Notes under the pieces: generated by a model | The model's database searches: none | What the model was told of the DNA's origin: nothing | Seen by the model: only the letters and a program-made list of their open reading frames with translations | Assembly (NCBI GenBank): GCA_913041325.1 | Contig: CAJWHU010000071.1 | Coordinates: 1 to 7,658, forward strand | Reading direction: 5' to 3' | From: an uncultured Fidelibacterota bacterium | Lineage (GTDB): Bacteria; Marinisomatota; Marinisomatia; Marinisomatales; UBA1611 | Length of the DNA: 7,658 bases | Shown: positions 1 through 6,348 of the stretch, piece after piece | Layout of the letters: every line of letters starts with the position of its first letter | Numbering within the stretch: position 1 is the first letter of the stretch | Translations under genes and position numbers: made by a program

Positions 1-336
1 ATCCAGAAATATGGTCCCTTGATCGGCTTCTTCAAAATATCCTTTACGATCTTCACCTGCGCCGGTAAATGAGCCTTTTTTATGCCCGAAAAGTTCTGAC
101 TCAATTATTCCCTCGGGTATTGCTCCGCAATTGACAGTAACTAGCGGTTTATTAGCTCTTTTGCTCTCCTTGTATATAGCCCTAGCTACTACTTCTTTTC
201 CTGTGCCAGACTCTCCTGTAATTAAAACCGATATATCCACTGAAGCAACTTGTGCTATCATTCTAACCACCTGGTCTATACCTAATGACGTTCCAATTAT
301 ACCAGATTGTTTTTTTATTCTATTGCTATCTAGCAT
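1..336 (-). CDS. Sigma-54-interacting AAA+ transcriptional activator, N-terminal part (3' end beyond the window)
   Basis: The 112 visible residues are the beginning of a sigma-54 activator ATPase domain, which remodels RNA polymerase-sigma54 closed complexes using ATP. Seen directly: Walker A GESGTGKE at residues 41-48, the sigma-54 contact loop in ELFGHKKGSFTGA (residues 81-93, with Ser for the usual Ala of GAFTGA), and the start of Walker B, GTIFLD, at the window edge. The AAA+ domain begins about 12 residues after the start Met, so there is no N-terminal receiver, GAF or PAS domain. This resembles the PspF type, whose activity is set by a partner protein rather than a fused sensor. The ATG at 336-334 is favoured because AAGGAG lies 7 nt upstream. 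It sits 4 nt after the uvrB stop, so it is probably cotranscribed and translationally coupled with uvrB. The C-terminal Fis-type DNA-binding domain expected for the family cannot be seen here, and the target genes are unknown. Confidence 0.93.
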   Translation of the reverse strand, partial: MLDSNRIKKQSGIIGTSLGIDQVVRMIAQVASVDISVLITGESGTGKEVVARAIYKESKRANKPLVTVNCGAIPEGIIESELFGHKKGSFTGAGEDRKGYFEEADQGTIFLD

Positions 337-340
337 AGAA

Positions 341-2356
341 CTACTCCTTTGCATTTAATTTCTTGTCAAGTGCACTTTCAAAATCTAAAATTTCATCCCT
401 AATTCTTGCCGCTTTTTCAAATTCTAAATTTTCAGCAGCATCCAGCATTGCCTTCCTAAGCTCATCGATTATAGCCACTTTATCATCAAAACTCATATCA
501 GATTTGTCATAATCTTTATTTGTATATAAATCACTATTAGAAGTCATTGAATCTGCTACGACAGTAGAATCTAAAATTTTGTCAATAGATTTATGAACAG
601 TTTTAGGAACGATATTATTTTCTCTATTGAACCTGCTTTGTTTTGACCTTCTCTTCTCACTGGTGTCAATTAGATGTAGAATCGCCTCAGTGTCTTTATC
701 TGCGTAAAGTATAACAAGCCCGTCTACATTTCTTGCGGCCCTGCCAGCTAACTGGAGTAATGAGCTTTTAGACCTTAAAAAACCTTCTTTATCAGCATCA
801 ATGATGGCAACTAGGCTTACCTCTGGCAAATCTAATCCCTCTCTAAGCAAGTTTATTCCTACTAGAACATCAAACTCGCCAATTCTCAGTTCTCTCAAGA
901 TTTTCACTCTTTCAAGAGTATCAATCTCAGAATGAAGATATCGAACTTTAACACCAAGACCTTGTAAATAATCAGTCAAATCCTCTGCCATTCGTTTCGT
1001 TAGAGTTGCAACCAAAGTTCTCTCATTCTTGGATACCCTAGTTTTGATTTCACCCAACAAATCATCAATTTGTCCCTCGGATTTTCTAACAACAACATCT
1101 GGATCTAGTAGACCTGTTGGACGAATAATTTGTTCAACGACAACTCCTGAACTAAGGCTCAACTCACGGTGAGATGGTGTTGCCGAAGTGAAAATAACCT
1201 GGGCTTGAGATTTGTGAAACTCGTCATACTTTAATGGTCTATTGTCAAGAGCGCTTGGAAGACGAAAGCCATGCTCAACAAGGGTTTCTTTTCTGGCCTT
1301 ATCACCATTGTACATGGCTTGGATCTGCGGTAAGGTTACGTGAGATTCATCAATAACTGTTAAAAAGCCTTTAGGGAAAAAATCAATTAAAGTGTAAGGC
1401 TTATCTCCTGCTTCTCTGCCTGCAAAAAATCTGGAGTAGTTTTCAATTCCAGAACAATATCCCAGTTCAATCATCATCTCAATATCAAAGTTTGTTCTTT
1501 GTTCTAATCTTTGCGCTTCAAGTAATTTGTTATTTGATCGAAGAAAATTCAATCTATCATCCAATTCTTTCCTGATCAATTTCACTACCTTTAAGGTTGT
1601 ACTCTTATCGGCTATAAAATGTTTTGCAGGAAATATGATAACAGTCTCAGTGTCAGAGTAGACTTCTCCCGTAATATGATTAAATCTTGATATTTTGTCT
1701 ATTTCATTGCCAAATAATTCTATTCTTATACACTCATCTTCATAGGCGGGATAGATTTCAATTAGATCTCCCCTAACTCTTACGTTACCTCTCTCTAAGA
1801 CTTGATCGTTTCTGGCGTAATGTATATGAATGAGTTTAGCTAGCAAAGATCTTCTATCTATTTCCTCATTAACAGAAATTTTAACGATACTTTTAAGGTA
1901 ATCATCTGGCGATCCAATTCCATAAATACATGAAACCGAGCTTATGACAATAACATCATCTCTTGAGAGCAATGAGCTGGTAGCCTTCAATCTAAGCTTG
2001 TCAATTTCCTCATTAACAGAACTATCTTTTTCAATAAACGTATCAGTGACTGGCAAATATGCCTCAGGCTGATAATAATCATAATAGCTTATGAAATATT
2101 CTACGGCATTATTAGGAAAGAGTTGCTTGAACTCTCCATATAGCTGTGCTGCTAAGGTTTTATTGTGCGAGATTATAAGAGTTGGTTTTTTTATTTCACT
2201 TATAACATTGGCAACTGAAAAAGTCTTACCGGACCCGGTAACACCAAGTAATGTTTGGTATTCATCACCTCTTTGTAATCCATGGACAAGGTCTTTTATT
2301 GCAGCAGCCTGGTCACCTTGTGGTTTAAAGTCTGAAATTAATTTAAAATCTGCCAT
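341..2356 (-). CDS. uvrB: UvrABC excision nuclease subunit B (UvrB)
   Basis: UvrB is the central subunit of nucleotide excision repair. It is loaded by UvrA, verifies the lesion by inserting a beta-hairpin between the strands, and recruits UvrC. The 671 residues match the usual family length. Visible motifs: Walker A GVTGSGKT (38-45), the beta-hairpin YYDYYQPEAY (91-100), the DEAD-type Walker B DESH (336-339), helicase motif V around GINLLREGLDLPEVS (500-514), motif VI LLQLAGRAARN (533-543), and a C-terminal UVR helix pair (about 625-660) that binds UvrC. Motif VI has LAGRAARN where the proteobacterial form is TIGRAARN; the arginines are kept. The start fits the family N-terminus (SDFKPQGDQ), but there is no clear Shine-Dalgarno. 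Instead the ATG lies in the 3' arm of a long inverted repeat. It follows uvrC after 68 nt and runs into the sigma-54 activator gene after 4 nt. Confidence 0.98.
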   Translation of the reverse strand: MADFKLISDFKPQGDQAAAIKDLVHGLQRGDEYQTLLGVTGSGKTFSVANVISEIKKPTLIISHNKTLAAQLYGEFKQLFPNNAVEYFISYYDYYQPEAYLPVTDTFIEKDSSVNEEIDKLRLKATSSLLSRDDVIVISSVSCIYGIGSPDDYLKSIVKISVNEEIDRRSLLAKLIHIHYARNDQVLERGNVRVRGDLIEIYPAYEDECIRIELFGNEIDKISRFNHITGEVYSDTETVIIFPAKHFIADKSTTLKVVKLIRKELDDRLNFLRSNNKLLEAQRLEQRTNFDIEMMIELGYCSGIENYSRFFAGREAGDKPYTLIDFFPKGFLTVIDESHVTLPQIQAMYNGDKARKETLVEHGFRLPSALDNRPLKYDEFHKSQAQVIFTSATPSHRELSLSSGVVVEQIIRPTGLLDPDVVVRKSEGQIDDLLGEIKTRVSKNERTLVATLTKRMAEDLTDYLQGLGVKVRYLHSEIDTLERVKILRELRIGEFDVLVGINLLREGLDLPEVSLVAIIDADKEGFLRSKSSLLQLAGRAARNVDGLVILYADKDTEAILHLIDTSEKRRSKQSRFNRENNIVPKTVHKSIDKILDSTVVADSMTSNSDLYTNKDYDKSDMSFDDKVAIIDELRKAMLDAAENLEFEKAARIRDEILDFESALDKKLNAKE
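344..349 (-). promoter_or_regulatory. Shine-Dalgarno of the sigma-54 activator gene, inside the uvrB 3' end
   Basis: Read on the minus strand this is AAGGAG, a strong anti-16S match, 7 nt before the activator ATG. The same six bases are the last two sense codons of uvrB (Lys-Glu) before TAG. It is the best ribosome binding site in the window and fixes the activator start. It also implies that ribosomes finishing uvrB deliver initiation to the next gene. Confidence 0.8.
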
Positions 2357-2405
2357 TATGACTAAATTACAATTGATTACCGACTATGTTCAATGGCAGA
2401 CTTTA
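2344..2405 (-). promoter_or_regulatory. Long inverted repeat / predicted mRNA hairpin covering the uvrB start codon
   Basis: On the minus-strand transcript the 5' arm TAAAGTCTGCCATT (2405-2392) pairs with AATGGCAGATTTTA (2357-2344). This gives 14 consecutive pairs with a single G.U wobble, and a further G.U (2391/2358) is possible inward. The 3' arm contains the uvrB ATG (2356-2354) and the next three codons. The loop is about 32-34 nt and AT-rich. The 5' arm begins 19 nt after the uvrC stop. The complementarity is seen directly. That it folds and limits uvrB initiation is inference. Confidence 0.6.
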
Positions 2406-2424
2406 CAAAATAACAAACGTTTAA

Positions 2425-4257
2425 TCATTCGAGATTTTCTTTTGCCAATTTTATTATATTAATAGCAATATCTAGTGGTATTCCTGTTTTCTCTTTGATT
2501 TCTTGAGGTTTTAGATTAGCAATTTCTTTAACACTATCATAAGAACTGAGTAGTAATGTTCTGCGTTTGATACCTATACCTTTTATTTTCTCGAATATAG
2601 AGCTAGAGATATTTTTTTTCCTTTTCAATCTTTGAAAACTTATTGCAAAACGATGTGCCTCATCCCGAATTCTTTTCAACAGTATTAAGCCTACACTGTG
2701 TTTTGGTATGAAAAGTGGATCGGTTTTTCCATGTACATAGACCTCCTCTAATCTCTTTGCTAATCCAACAATCGGAATATAATCAAGGCCTAACTTTCTA
2801 AGGGCAGATATTGCCATACTAAGTTGGCCCTTACCCCCGTCAACCAGAATTAAATCTGGTAAAATAGATGATTCATCAGACAATCGCTTATATCTACGGT
2901 AAACAACTTCCCTCATAGCCGCAAAATCATCAATACCCTTAACTTCCTTAATGTTATACTTTCTGTAATCTTTTTTTCTTGCAATACCGTTAACAAAAAC
3001 AACTAGAGACGCAACAGTTGCACTGCCTCCAAGATGTGATACATCGAAGGCCTCAATCCTCTTAGGTATCAGCTCTAGATTTAGATCCAGTTTTAATTGA
3101 TTCAATGTTTTTGGCGCAAGGTTTTTTCTTTTCTCGTTGTTCAATATCCACTCACCAAGTTGAAGCTTTGAATTTTGGAGAGTAATTCTTAACTCTTTTG
3201 CCTTCTCCCCTCTAACTGGGTAAATAAACTTAACAGTTTTTCTCCGCTTATATTTAAGCCATTGAAGTAATTCATGTTCACCCTGCGGTTCATATTGAAG
3301 TGAAATCTCTGCAGGAATAAAATCACTATGCATATAGAAATTTGTAATAACCGTTTTTAATGTAGACTCCTTATCGTCATCTAGTCTTTTAAGACGTATT
3401 TTTTCCCTGCTGAAAATTCTCCCGTTTCTTATTCTTAAAACAACGGCAACCCCAAGTTTGTCTTTTTGAGATACTGTAATCACATCTCGCTCAGTAAAAT
3501 CAGTGGCCACACTACTTTGTCTACTTTTAAAATTTTCTATGGCATTAAGCTGGTCCCTGTAAATCGCTGATTCCTCGTATCTCTGCTTTTTCGAGGAATC
3601 ACGCATCTTCTTTAATAGATAGTTTTCTGTTGAATCTGTCTTACCTTTCATAAAATCTTTTATACGGTTTATCATACTTGCATAGTGTTCTACGGAAACA
3701 AGACCCTCACACGGCCCCTCACACTTTTTTATGTGGTAATCAAGGCACAGTGATATTTTTTTGTTCTTTATAACTAATTCATCAATGAAGTAACTACAAC
3801 TTCGAATTGGAAATACTTTGTGTAGAGCTTTTAGAACAAGCCTTAAATGACGAGGCTCAGTGAAAGGACCAAAGTATGTAGATCCATCTTTGACTATTGT
3901 TCTAGTTAGTAATACTTGGGGATAAGGTTCATTTGTAATTCGAATGTAAGGGTAGGTTTTATCATCTCTAAGGTCTATATTATATCGTGGTTGATATTTT
4001 TTAATTAGATTTGCCTCAGTCATCAACGCCTCCACCTCACTTCGTACAACAATCCAATCAAGATCTATAATATTTTTAACCATCGTTTTGTTTTTTGGTG
4101 ATTGAGAACTACCACCGGAAAAATATGTCCTAACCCTGTTCCGGAGATTTTTTGCTTTGCCTATGTAAATAATATCATTATTCGAGTTGAAAAATTGGTA
4201 TACTCCAGGAAGTTTTGGCACGGTTTTCAATTTTTCTCTTATATTTGCAATAACCAT
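2425..4257 (-). CDS. uvrC: UvrABC excision nuclease subunit C (UvrC)
   Basis: UvrC makes the 3' and 5' incisions flanking a lesion marked by UvrB. Its 610 residues show the full architecture. The GIY-YIG nuclease (about 14-95) has GVY at 18-20, YIG at 31-33, catalytic-type R39 and E81 in TEANLIKKYQP. Four cysteines, C154, C171, C179 and C183, end in C-x7-C-x3-C, the pattern of the reported UvrC iron-sulfur cluster. A UVR region (about 205-242) contacts UvrB. The RNase H-like 5' nuclease has D405 in AFDVSH, D473 in LVDGGKGQL and H535 in RDEAHRFA. A C-terminal helix-hairpin-helix pair (about 551-605, KIKGIGIKRR) binds DNA. No residue expected for activity is missing. It is the first visible gene of the uvrC-uvrB-activator set, with 224 bp of noncoding DNA upstream, so the promoter should lie there. 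No good Shine-Dalgarno precedes the ATG. Confidence 0.98.
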   Translation of the reverse strand: MVIANIREKLKTVPKLPGVYQFFNSNNDIIYIGKAKNLRNRVRTYFSGGSSQSPKNKTMVKNIIDLDWIVVRSEVEALMTEANLIKKYQPRYNIDLRDDKTYPYIRITNEPYPQVLLTRTIVKDGSTYFGPFTEPRHLRLVLKALHKVFPIRSCSYFIDELVIKNKKISLCLDYHIKKCEGPCEGLVSVEHYASMINRIKDFMKGKTDSTENYLLKKMRDSSKKQRYEESAIYRDQLNAIENFKSRQSSVATDFTERDVITVSQKDKLGVAVVLRIRNGRIFSREKIRLKRLDDDKESTLKTVITNFYMHSDFIPAEISLQYEPQGEHELLQWLKYKRRKTVKFIYPVRGEKAKELRITLQNSKLQLGEWILNNEKRKNLAPKTLNQLKLDLNLELIPKRIEAFDVSHLGGSATVASLVVFVNGIARKKDYRKYNIKEVKGIDDFAAMREVVYRRYKRLSDESSILPDLILVDGGKGQLSMAISALRKLGLDYIPIVGLAKRLEEVYVHGKTDPLFIPKHSVGLILLKRIRDEAHRFAISFQRLKRKKNISSSIFEKIKGIGIKRRTLLLSSYDSVKEIANLKPQEIKEKTGIPLDIAINIIKLAKENLE

Positions 4258-4481
4258 TTTATTAACTATTCAGATATTAAAATTTATACATTTATCATTA
4301 AAAAATTTGTTGATAGTTTTGAACACAAGAGTGCACTAGGTACAGGAAGATCAAAGATTATATTTTTATTTTTTTAAATACTATTTGTTTTTAAAATTTA
4401 CCATTACAATGTTTGATTGTTTTTTACCATTGTAAAAGGTTTTAACCACACATAATCCGTATTATCGCAAAAAGAAGAAAT
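4258..4481. other. Divergent intergenic region between uvrC and the beta-repeat protein gene
   Basis: This 224-bp, very AT-rich stretch must hold the promoters for uvrC (leftward) and the exported protein gene (rightward). I see no convincing coding frame and no tRNA. A small GC-richer island (about 4330-4350) contains the 8-bp palindrome AGTGCACT (4330-4337). For the rightward gene, TATTAT (4460-4465) is a plausible -10 but has no good -35 at normal spacing. For uvrC, several TATAAA-like sequences exist but none is convincing. I found no LexA-type box of the enterobacterial (CTGT-N8-ACAG) or Bacillus type, so SOS control of uvrC is not supported by what can be read. Confidence 0.6.
4397..4435. 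repeat. Operator-like repeat pair upstream of the exported protein gene
   Basis: Two overlapping patterns are visible. The 9-mer TTTACCATT occurs at 4397-4405 and again at 4423-4431, 26 bp apart. In addition TTACAATG (4404-4411) and CATTGTAA (4428-4435) form a perfect 8-bp inverted repeat with a 16-bp spacer. Centred about 60 bp upstream of the start codon, this could bind a dimeric regulator. In AT-rich DNA such repeats also arise by chance, so the regulatory role is only a suggestion. Confidence 0.35.
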
Positions 4482-5930
4482 ATGCATAGATTAAAGATAG
4501 CTTTTTTGTTGTTGTGCCTTATTTTAACAGCTCAAGATGAGCAAAATGCTAGAAAGAGGAAAGTATACAGAACACAATCCGGCTCCATAATAGAGGCACC
4601 AACCCCTCTCTTTGAAAAGTCAGTAGAGAAGAAAAAATCAAAGCCTCGAATAAGTAGAAACATCAATAAGTCCCTCGCACGTACTAAGGAAGTTAAGACA
4701 ACTTATAGAAATGAGCTTGACAGCCTAAAGAGAACGGTGTCTAGCTTAATTGAACAATCGAAAATTTTACAAACTGCCTATGAAGAAAGACTTTCAGAAA
4801 AGCCAAATGATACAATTTTTGTTTACACAACTCTTCATGATACCACTACTGTTTTGGATACTACTTACATCTACACAAACGCAACAACGACCGTTTACGA
4901 CACAGTAGTAGTTATTGACAGTATATATATAAATAATTATGATACCACAACTGTGATTCAGACTAATTATGATACTGTTTTCGTCATGGATACCACAGTG
5001 CTTTTCAACTATGACACGACTGTAATAAAGGACACGGTATGGGCATTTGCATATGATACAACCTATTTTTACGATACAACTTGGGTTTTTGCCTATGACA
5101 CTACTGTGGTGAGGGACTCGATATGGCTGTTCGCAGTAGATTCAATCAGAATATATGATACTCTTGTTGTTTCTAACAATGATACCGTAACCATTCATAC
5201 CTATTCTAGTAAGTTCCCAAATAATTTTTCACCAAGCATGATTGATCAAAAACAATCCGCCTTCCCAAAGTATAAGACTTTAGGAGATGCTCTTCGCGCG
5301 CGCGACACAGGCGATTTGTCTGCACAAGGCTGGATTAATCAGGCCTTAAATTCCGCAGGCGGCGATTGGGCACAAGCTGAAGAGGAATATCGTAAATTGC
5401 AAGAAATTTACAGTACCTCAATGGTCCAAGCTATTACACGAGCGCCCAAAGACCCTTCCTTTATTGGACCCGATATGAAATACAACAACGTAATTTTTGA
5501 TACATTAAAAATCCTAACCTTTGACACAACCTTAGTTCAAGACACTATCAAAAATCTTGTAAAACAGACTTACGTTAAATACGATACGAGCATTATTGAT
5601 AAACGATTAGAGGTGATTGCCAATACAACGCCTCCTGGTCATGAGCTCATTATGAAATACCATAGAAATGGTCGAGTGAAAGAAAAAGGTTACATGAAAA
5701 ATAATAAGAAAAATGGTGAGTGGATACAATTTGATTACAAAGGCATACCTCTTAGAAAATCATTTTATGATATGGGTAAGCTCATTGATGATGAACTCGT
5801 AGTTGTCAATGGTGATAGTGATAACCCCATGGAGGATTTAAAGAATTATACAAAAAAAAGCAGGCGAAGTAAGAATCCAAAAGCAAAGAAATCTAAAAGT
5901 ATTTTGAAATTGCCTAATTTTCTGAAATAA
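4482..5930 (+). CDS. Exported protein with 14-residue Asp-Thr beta repeats and C-terminal MORN-type repeats, function unknown
   Basis: I do not recognise a named family for the whole 482-residue protein. Visible parts, in order: an N-terminal signal sequence (basic MHRLK, then hydrophobic residues to about 17, probable cleavage after LTA or TAQ); a basic segment; a probable coiled coil (about 62-105); a Tyr-Asp-Thr-Thr repeat tract (109-236) whose Asp residues alternate at spacings of 6 and 8; a segment of mixed composition (about 241-337); a short return of the repeat (D340, D348, D354, D368); two MORN_2/YwqK-like units (about 391-435, HRNGRVKEKGY then NGEWIQFDYKG); and a Lys/Arg-rich tail. 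The alternating polar/hydrophobic repeat predicts extended beta structure outside the cytoplasm. Cys12 lies inside the hydrophobic core without a good lipobox, so a lipoprotein is unlikely. The upstream sequence is purine-rich without a clear Shine-Dalgarno. It stands alone between two leftward blocks. A cell-surface or periplasmic structural role is inference. Confidence 0.9.
   Translation: MHRLKIAFLLLCLILTAQDEQNARKRKVYRTQSGSIIEAPTPLFEKSVEKKKSKPRISRNINKSLARTKEVKTTYRNELDSLKRTVSSLIEQSKILQTAYEERLSEKPNDTIFVYTTLHDTTTVLDTTYIYTNATTTVYDTVVVIDSIYINNYDTTTVIQTNYDTVFVMDTTVLFNYDTTVIKDTVWAFAYDTTYFYDTTWVFAYDTTVVRDSIWLFAVDSIRIYDTLVVSNNDTVTIHTYSSKFPNNFSPSMIDQKQSAFPKYKTLGDALRARDTGDLSAQGWINQALNSAGGDWAQAEEEYRKLQEIYSTSMVQAITRAPKDPSFIGPDMKYNNVIFDTLKILTFDTTLVQDTIKNLVKQTYVKYDTSIIDKRLEVIANTTPPGHELIMKYHRNGRVKEKGYMKNNKKNGEWIQFDYKGIPLRKSFYDMGKLIDDELVVVNGDSDNPMEDLKNYTKKSRRSKNPKAKKSKSILKLPNFLK
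4806..5189 (+). repeat. Tandem 14-residue Asp-Thr repeat tract in the exported protein
   Basis: Asp residues at 164, 178, 192, 206, 220 and 234 form one 14-residue series, and 170, 184, 198, 212 and 226 form a second offset by 6. A typical unit reads YDTTVVRDSIWLFA. Trp at 187, 201 and 215 and Phe-Ala before each Tyr keep the same period. The N-terminal third (109-160) is looser (spacings 11, 6, 14, 6, 7, 11). Codons differ between units (for example gacacgact, gatacaacc and gacactact for Asp-Thr-Thr), so the repeat is kept at protein level and is not a recent DNA slippage product. Confidence 0.85.
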
Positions 5931-5940
5931 TATATTTCGG
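5922..5940. terminator. Weak hairpin between convergent genes, possible terminator
   Basis: CTGAAAT (5922-5928) can pair with ATTTCGG (5934-5940) around a 5-nt loop, giving 7 pairs including one G.U on the plus strand. It spans the stop codon of the exported protein gene. No U-tract follows on either strand, so a canonical Rho-independent terminator is not shown. It is listed because it is the only stem in the 13-nt convergent gap. Confidence 0.2.
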
Positions 5941-5943
5941 TAA

Positions 5944-6348
5944 CTAAACTTTCTCAGCGAATTCAACCAGCACACCGCCTGTAGATTTAGGGTGTACAAA
6001 CATTACTTTAGAACCTTTAGCCCCCATTAGTATTTCATCTCCAATCAACTTTATGTTTTTTTGCTTAAGATCTTCGATAGTGTCCAAAATATTCTCAACC
6101 TCAAAACAAATATGATGAATTCCTTTACCATGCCTTTTAATAAATCTTCCAATGGGCGAATCTGGATACATAGATAGCAAAAGTTCTATTCTAAAATTTG
6201 GAGCATCATATATATCAATTGTTACACCTTGATTCTCAAGATACTCACTATGAGTTTTTTTAAACCCCATTACATCATTCCAAAACTTCGCATCAGTATC
6301 AAGCGAATTAACAGCAACACCAATATGTTCTAAACCGATAATTTTCAT
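5944..6348 (-). CDS. mce: Methylmalonyl-CoA epimerase-type VOC protein
   Basis: The family interconverts (2R)- and (2S)-methylmalonyl-CoA, linking propionyl-CoA carboxylase to methylmalonyl-CoA mutase in the cytoplasm. The 134 residues are the normal length and form two vicinal-oxygen-chelate modules. Probable metal ligands are H8 in LEHIGVAV, E55 in RIELLL, H79 in GIHHICFEV and E129 in VLVEFAE, one per expected strand. E38 before NQGV sits where the Propionibacterium enzyme has a catalytic glutamate; this mapping is by spacing from memory. The stretch SPIGRFIKRHGKGIHHI is typical of the family. Its ATG overlaps the TGA of the upstream enolase-superfamily gene (ATGA, 4 nt), and AAGGA lies 9 nt upstream, so the two are translationally coupled. 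Neither mutase nor carboxylase genes are in the window, so a related epimerase activity on another substrate cannot be excluded. Confidence 0.9.
   Translation of the reverse strand: MKIIGLEHIGVAVNSLDTDAKFWNDVMGFKKTHSEYLENQGVTIDIYDAPNFRIELLLSMYPDSPIGRFIKRHGKGIHHICFEVENILDTIEDLKQKNIKLIGDEILMGAKGSKVMFVHPKSTGGVLVEFAEKV

Noticed and set aside
131..358. Plus-strand open frame of 75 codons
   Set aside because: It lies antisense to the clearly coding sigma-54 activator start and the uvrB end, and its hydrophobic-looking translation matches nothing.
2091..2462. Plus-strand open frame of 123 codons across the uvrB 5' end and the uvrC-uvrB spacer
   Set aside because: It is antisense to conserved uvrB codons including Walker A, with no ribosome binding site or family resemblance.
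4216..4232. Possible sigma-54 promoter (TGGCACG) facing the exported protein gene
   Set aside because: The -24 half matches, but the -12 half lacks the required GC (TCAA instead of TTGC), and the site lies in uvrC coding sequence far from the start codon.
4330..4337. Palindrome AGTGCACT in the divergent intergenic region
   Set aside because: It is only 8 bp, not extended by flanking symmetry and not repeated elsewhere in the intergenic region, so too little to call an operator.
4102..4377. Plus-strand open frame of 91 codons at the uvrC 5' end
   Set aside because: It is antisense to the GIY-YIG domain and its remainder is AT-rich low-complexity sequence.
4258..4481. LexA/SOS box for uvrC
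   Set aside because: No CTGT-N8-ACAG, GAAC-N4-GTTC or GTTC-N7-GTTC pattern was found. Other phyla use different boxes, so this is an absence of evidence only.
4806..5189. DNA-level tandem repeat or CRISPR-like array
   Set aside because: The 42-nt periodicity exists at protein level only; the nucleotide units diverge at synonymous and other sites and there are no spacers.
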